Below are positions 61,825-64,000 of a DNA stretch of 64,000 nt, piece by piece. Position 1 is the stretch's first letter; every line of letters starts with the position of its first letter. The notes under the pieces are model-generated. The model searched no databases. It was not told the origin of the DNA and worked only from the letters and a program-made list of their open reading frames with translations. Origin of the DNA: JACKFB01 sp041389525 (GTDB taxonomy: Bacteria > Myxococcota_A > UBA9042 > PHBI01 > JACKFB01); contig JAWKRR010000007.1 of assembly GCA_041389525.1 (NCBI GenBank), positions 115,522 to 179,521 on the forward strand. The letters run 5' to 3'. A program made the translations under genes and the position numbers.

Positions 61825-63871
61825 TCGCGTCGGTCGTCACCGAGTAGGCCTCCGGCCGGTGTCCGTTGACGCGGAAGCGCAGCATTCCCGAGATCTGTCC
61901 GTTCCCGGGCAGCACGGCGAAGCGCGTCGGCATCTTCGCGGTCCAGCGGAAGGTGCGCGGGGTGACGCCGATGGACTCTTGGTAGGTCGGCTCGGTGGTC
62001 AGCGAGACCTCGATCTCGGGCCCGTTGCTGTCGAGCGCGGTCCCGTTCTTTCGGCGGTAGGGCACGAAGGCCTCGCCGTCTAGGACCTCCAACGTCACGA
62101 TCGGCAGGTCGACCGCCGGGTCGCCGCCGTTCCAGGTCGCCGTCATCACCGTGCTGCCCTCGGAGGGCTGCTCGACCACCGCGACCGCGCCCAGCGCCGT
62201 CTCGACGCGAAGATCCTCAGCGAACTCCTGCACGAAGGGGTCCAGCGGCACCGGCTCGAAGGGCAGCGACTGCTCGCGGTGGGTCAGGTGGCCGGCGATC
62301 TCGGCGCCGCGCTTGACGAGGTAGTCGCCGAAGCCCGGCCCCATCAGCGAGCCGTTCGCCTCGTAGCCGCCTTGGTAATAGTCGTCGGGGTGCAGGAGAT
62401 AGCCGAGATACCCCTGGGTGTACCCGAGGATATACATCTCGGGCAGGCCGGACGCGGCGAGGGCCTTCGCGCGCAGCTCGGTGCCGATGCTGGTCAGGGG
62501 CTCGCCGGGCAGGGTCACGAAGCCCAGATCGCCGATGCGGGCGGCGGTCATCAGCGTCCAGAACACCGTGTCTTCCTCGGGGAATCCGGCGCAGAGGATG
62601 TCCGCCTTCGTGTAGGTCTTCGCGCCCTCGCCGCAGTTCTCCTTGGCGCTGATGCAGAAGATGCCGCCGAACGGGAACTTGTCGAAGGCGCCGTCGGGGT
62701 TGATGAGCTCGTTTCGCAGCGGGACGGACACGCTGAGCACGTCGATCTCGGGCTGTGGATTCATCACGATGCTGTCGAGGACGGGCAGGACGGCGGCGGC
62801 GGCGGCGGCCCCGATCTGGTCCAGCTCGCGGTAGGCGCCGCGGAGGTCGTAGCCCGTCTCGGTCGCGTAGGAGTCGGGGCCGTTGGGGGCCATGTCGCCG
62901 GCCCAGCTCTGCATGTAGATGACGGTGCGGGGGCGATCGAGGCGGCTCTGGATGCCGTTCTCGACCGCGCCGGTGGCGTCGCTGGAGAGCACGAAGTCGC
63001 CGGAGCCGATGGTCGTGCCGTGCATGGAGTAGTTCACGACCAGGGCGACCGGGGTGCCGTCGAGGCCGTCGACCTTGATGAGGCCCATCGTGTCGTCTTG
63101 GACGGGGCCGTTTTCGCAGCGGCGGTCGTTGTGTAGCTCGGAGACGAGGATGGTCTTGTGGCCGACGGTGGCGGGGATGGCGGCCGCGTCGGCGTCGAGG
63201 ACCGCGCCGACCAGGGCGTCGCGCATGCGCTGGTAGAAGGCGGGTAGGAAGCCGCCGATGGCGATCTCGCCGATGAGGTGGTCGAAGAGGCGGCCGCCGC
63301 TGGAGTGGGTGTGGGTGCCGCCGATGATGAGGCCGTCGGCGAGATCGCCGCGGCCTTGGACGCGCAGGGATTCGGCGACGTCGCGGACGATGTCCTGCCA
63401 CATGCCGATGGTGTCGGTGCGCATCAGGACGATGGCTTTGCCTTGGCGGCGGAGGACCAGGGCGCGGGCGGTGACGGTCGTGTGGACGGAGTCGGTGCCG
63501 GGGAAGGCGTCGGACCAGGGGGAGAGCGGGCCTTTCTTGGGGGAGAGGCCGACGGTGGAGGTGCCGACGGGGAAGCCGAGGGGGCGCTCGCCGGTGCCGC
63601 CGTAGAGGACGTCGCTGGCGGGGGGGACGTTGGCGTAGGCGGGGTCCGGGGGGGTGACGGCGTCGGTGTCGGTCGCGGCGTCCGAGGTCGCGTCGGGCGT
63701 GGCATCGGGCGTGGCGTCAGGCGTGGCGTCAGCGGACGTGTCGGCGGCGATGTCGTTTGACGTGTCGGCGACCGCGTCGGGAAAGTCCTTGCCACCGCAG
63801 GCCGAGGCGAACATCAGCGAGGCCGCTGCGGCCAGAATCCGGACCGATACCAAACGCCGCCGAGCCACCAT
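61805..63871 (-). CDS. Neutral ceramidase-like lipoprotein lacking the usual nucleophile
   Basis: 688 residues from the ATG at 63871 (GGAGG upstream; a GTG one codon before is possible). Lipobox SAC (Cys25), an Asp/Ala/Thr stalk (about 35-75), then the neutral/alkaline ceramidase N-terminal domain. Zinc-site motif GGTHTHSSGG (184-193), NYSMHGTTIG with His284, and GYLGYLLHPDDYYQGGYE near 500 are all recognisable. The conserved nucleophile motif GD-x-SPN reads GDMAPN, with Ala328 where Ser is expected. An Ig-like C-terminal domain closes the protein. Real ceramidases cleave the amide bond of ceramide; this one keeps the zinc ligands but may not cleave it in the usual way. Confidence 0.85.
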   Translation of the reverse strand: MVARRRLVSVRILAAAASLMFASACGGKDFPDAVADTSNDIAADTSADATPDATPDATPDATSDAATDTDAVTPPDPAYANVPPASDVLYGGTGERPLGFPVGTSTVGLSPKKGPLSPWSDAFPGTDSVHTTVTARALVLRRQGKAIVLMRTDTIGMWQDIVRDVAESLRVQGRGDLADGLIIGGTHTHSSGGRLFDHLIGEIAIGGFLPAFYQRMRDALVGAVLDADAAAIPATVGHKTILVSELHNDRRCENGPVQDDTMGLIKVDGLDGTPVALVVNYSMHGTTIGSGDFVLSSDATGAVENGIQSRLDRPRTVIYMQSWAGDMAPNGPDSYATETGYDLRGAYRELDQIGAAAAAAVLPVLDSIVMNPQPEIDVLSVSVPLRNELINPDGAFDKFPFGGIFCISAKENCGEGAKTYTKADILCAGFPEEDTVFWTLMTAARIGDLGFVTLPGEPLTSIGTELRAKALAASGLPEMYILGYTQGYLGYLLHPDDYYQGGYEANGSLMGPGFGDYLVKRGAEIAGHLTHREQSLPFEPVPLDPFVQEFAEDLRVETALGAVAVVEQPSEGSTVMTATWNGGDPAVDLPIVTLEVLDGEAFVPYRRKNGTALDSNGPEIEVSLTTEPTYQESIGVTPRTFRWTAKMPTRFAVLPGNGQISGMLRFRVNGHRPEAYSVTTDAITVPAP

Positions 63872-63941
63872 CACCGAGCCTCCGGGCTGTAATCGCCGGG
63901 AACTATCGAGCGCAGGCGCAGCCGATGCAAGCGCGTTGCGG

Positions 63942-64000
63942 TCAGGTGCCGCCGAGGCCTTCGAGGGCGGCGCGGATCGCGGCGGGGAGCGGGCAGCGGG
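63942..64000 (-). CDS. Possible C-terminal end of a gene entering from the right
   Basis: On the minus strand a frame open to the window edge ends at a TGA (63944-63942) with the last residues PLPAAIRAALEGLGGT. The codons are GC-rich at position three like the neighbouring genes. It is only 18 residues long, so no family can be named and it may be chance. The bases 63872-63941 contain only the ribosome-binding region of the ceramidase-like gene. Confidence 0.35.
   Translation of the reverse strand, partial: RCPLPAAIRAALEGLGGT

Noticed and set aside
1..64000. tRNA, rRNA and riboswitch genes
   Set aside because: I looked for T-loop (GGTTCGA) and rRNA motifs on both strands. The few GGTTCGA-like hits lie in coding DNA or repeats without cloverleaf context. 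A covariance-model scan would be decisive.

Overview
The window is a stretch of very GC-rich chromosome whose content points to a Myxococcota-type (former Deltaproteobacteria) bacterium. At least ten predicted lipoproteins carry long Asp/Ala-rich stalks after the lipobox. Cys-rich surface proteins, TPR and dockerin/FG-GAP secreted proteins are common, there is a MYXO-CTERM-like tail on a secreted protease, a sigma54-type promoter, and frequent GTG starts with 4-nt GTGA/ATGA overlaps. I saw no rRNA, tRNA, CRISPR array, integrase or transposase gene. The taxonomic call is an inference from style, not a match.

Layout. 0-7 kb: tail of a Cys-rich secreted protein, a single-pass membrane protein, an HDOD/VOC gene pair, a nitroreductase, DoxX and a zinc-metalloprotease lipoprotein. 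7-13 kb: an orphan flagellin with a FliA-type promoter, divergent from a giant pseudo-trypsin/STAND-NTPase/WD40 protein. 13-24.5 kb: a degenerate DEAD-box helicase overlapping an OmpA lipoprotein, a Cys-rich lipoprotein, a subtilase with a sigma54-type promoter, an acyltransferase, and a thioredoxin-like/beta-propeller-like lipoprotein pair. 24.5-34.9 kb: a GT-C-like membrane protein, a two-subunit GMC dehydrogenase, an FG-GAP protein, a TPR plus GT-C pair and a cysteine-less glutaredoxin homologue. 35-48.8 kb: mostly housekeeping-type enzymes (saccharopine-dehydrogenase-like, acyltransferase, histidine kinase, thioredoxin lipoprotein, M6-like protease, HNH, sulfatase, aldo/keto reductase, DsbA-like, glutathione peroxidase, asparaginase-domain protein, alpha/beta hydrolase). 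48.8-64 kb: surface lipoproteins (Cys-rich, phosphatase, OmpA, paired P460-like cytochromes), an ABC1/UbiB kinase, a second TPR plus GT-C pair and a neutral-ceramidase-like lipoprotein.

The genes mostly serve the envelope: export, lipid anchoring, periplasmic thiol redox (four thioredoxin-fold lipoproteins), lipid acyl transfer, and probable glycan or lipid-linked sugar transfer by three related GT-C-like proteins, two of them paired with a membrane-anchored TPR partner. Four proteins keep a recognisable enzyme fold but have lost key catalytic residues: the STAND-linked trypsin domain, the DEAD helicase, the glutaredoxin and the ceramidase.

Intergenic DNA carries several repeat families: a roughly 165-bp hairpin element with terminal inverted repeats (three copies, two almost identical), tandem arrays of a roughly 150-bp unit built on CCACGGAGACACGGAG in two places and opposite orientations, a CGCCAAGGCGCCAAG-type inverted repeat, and a dispersed roughly 200-bp repeat near 0.6 and 21.5 kb.
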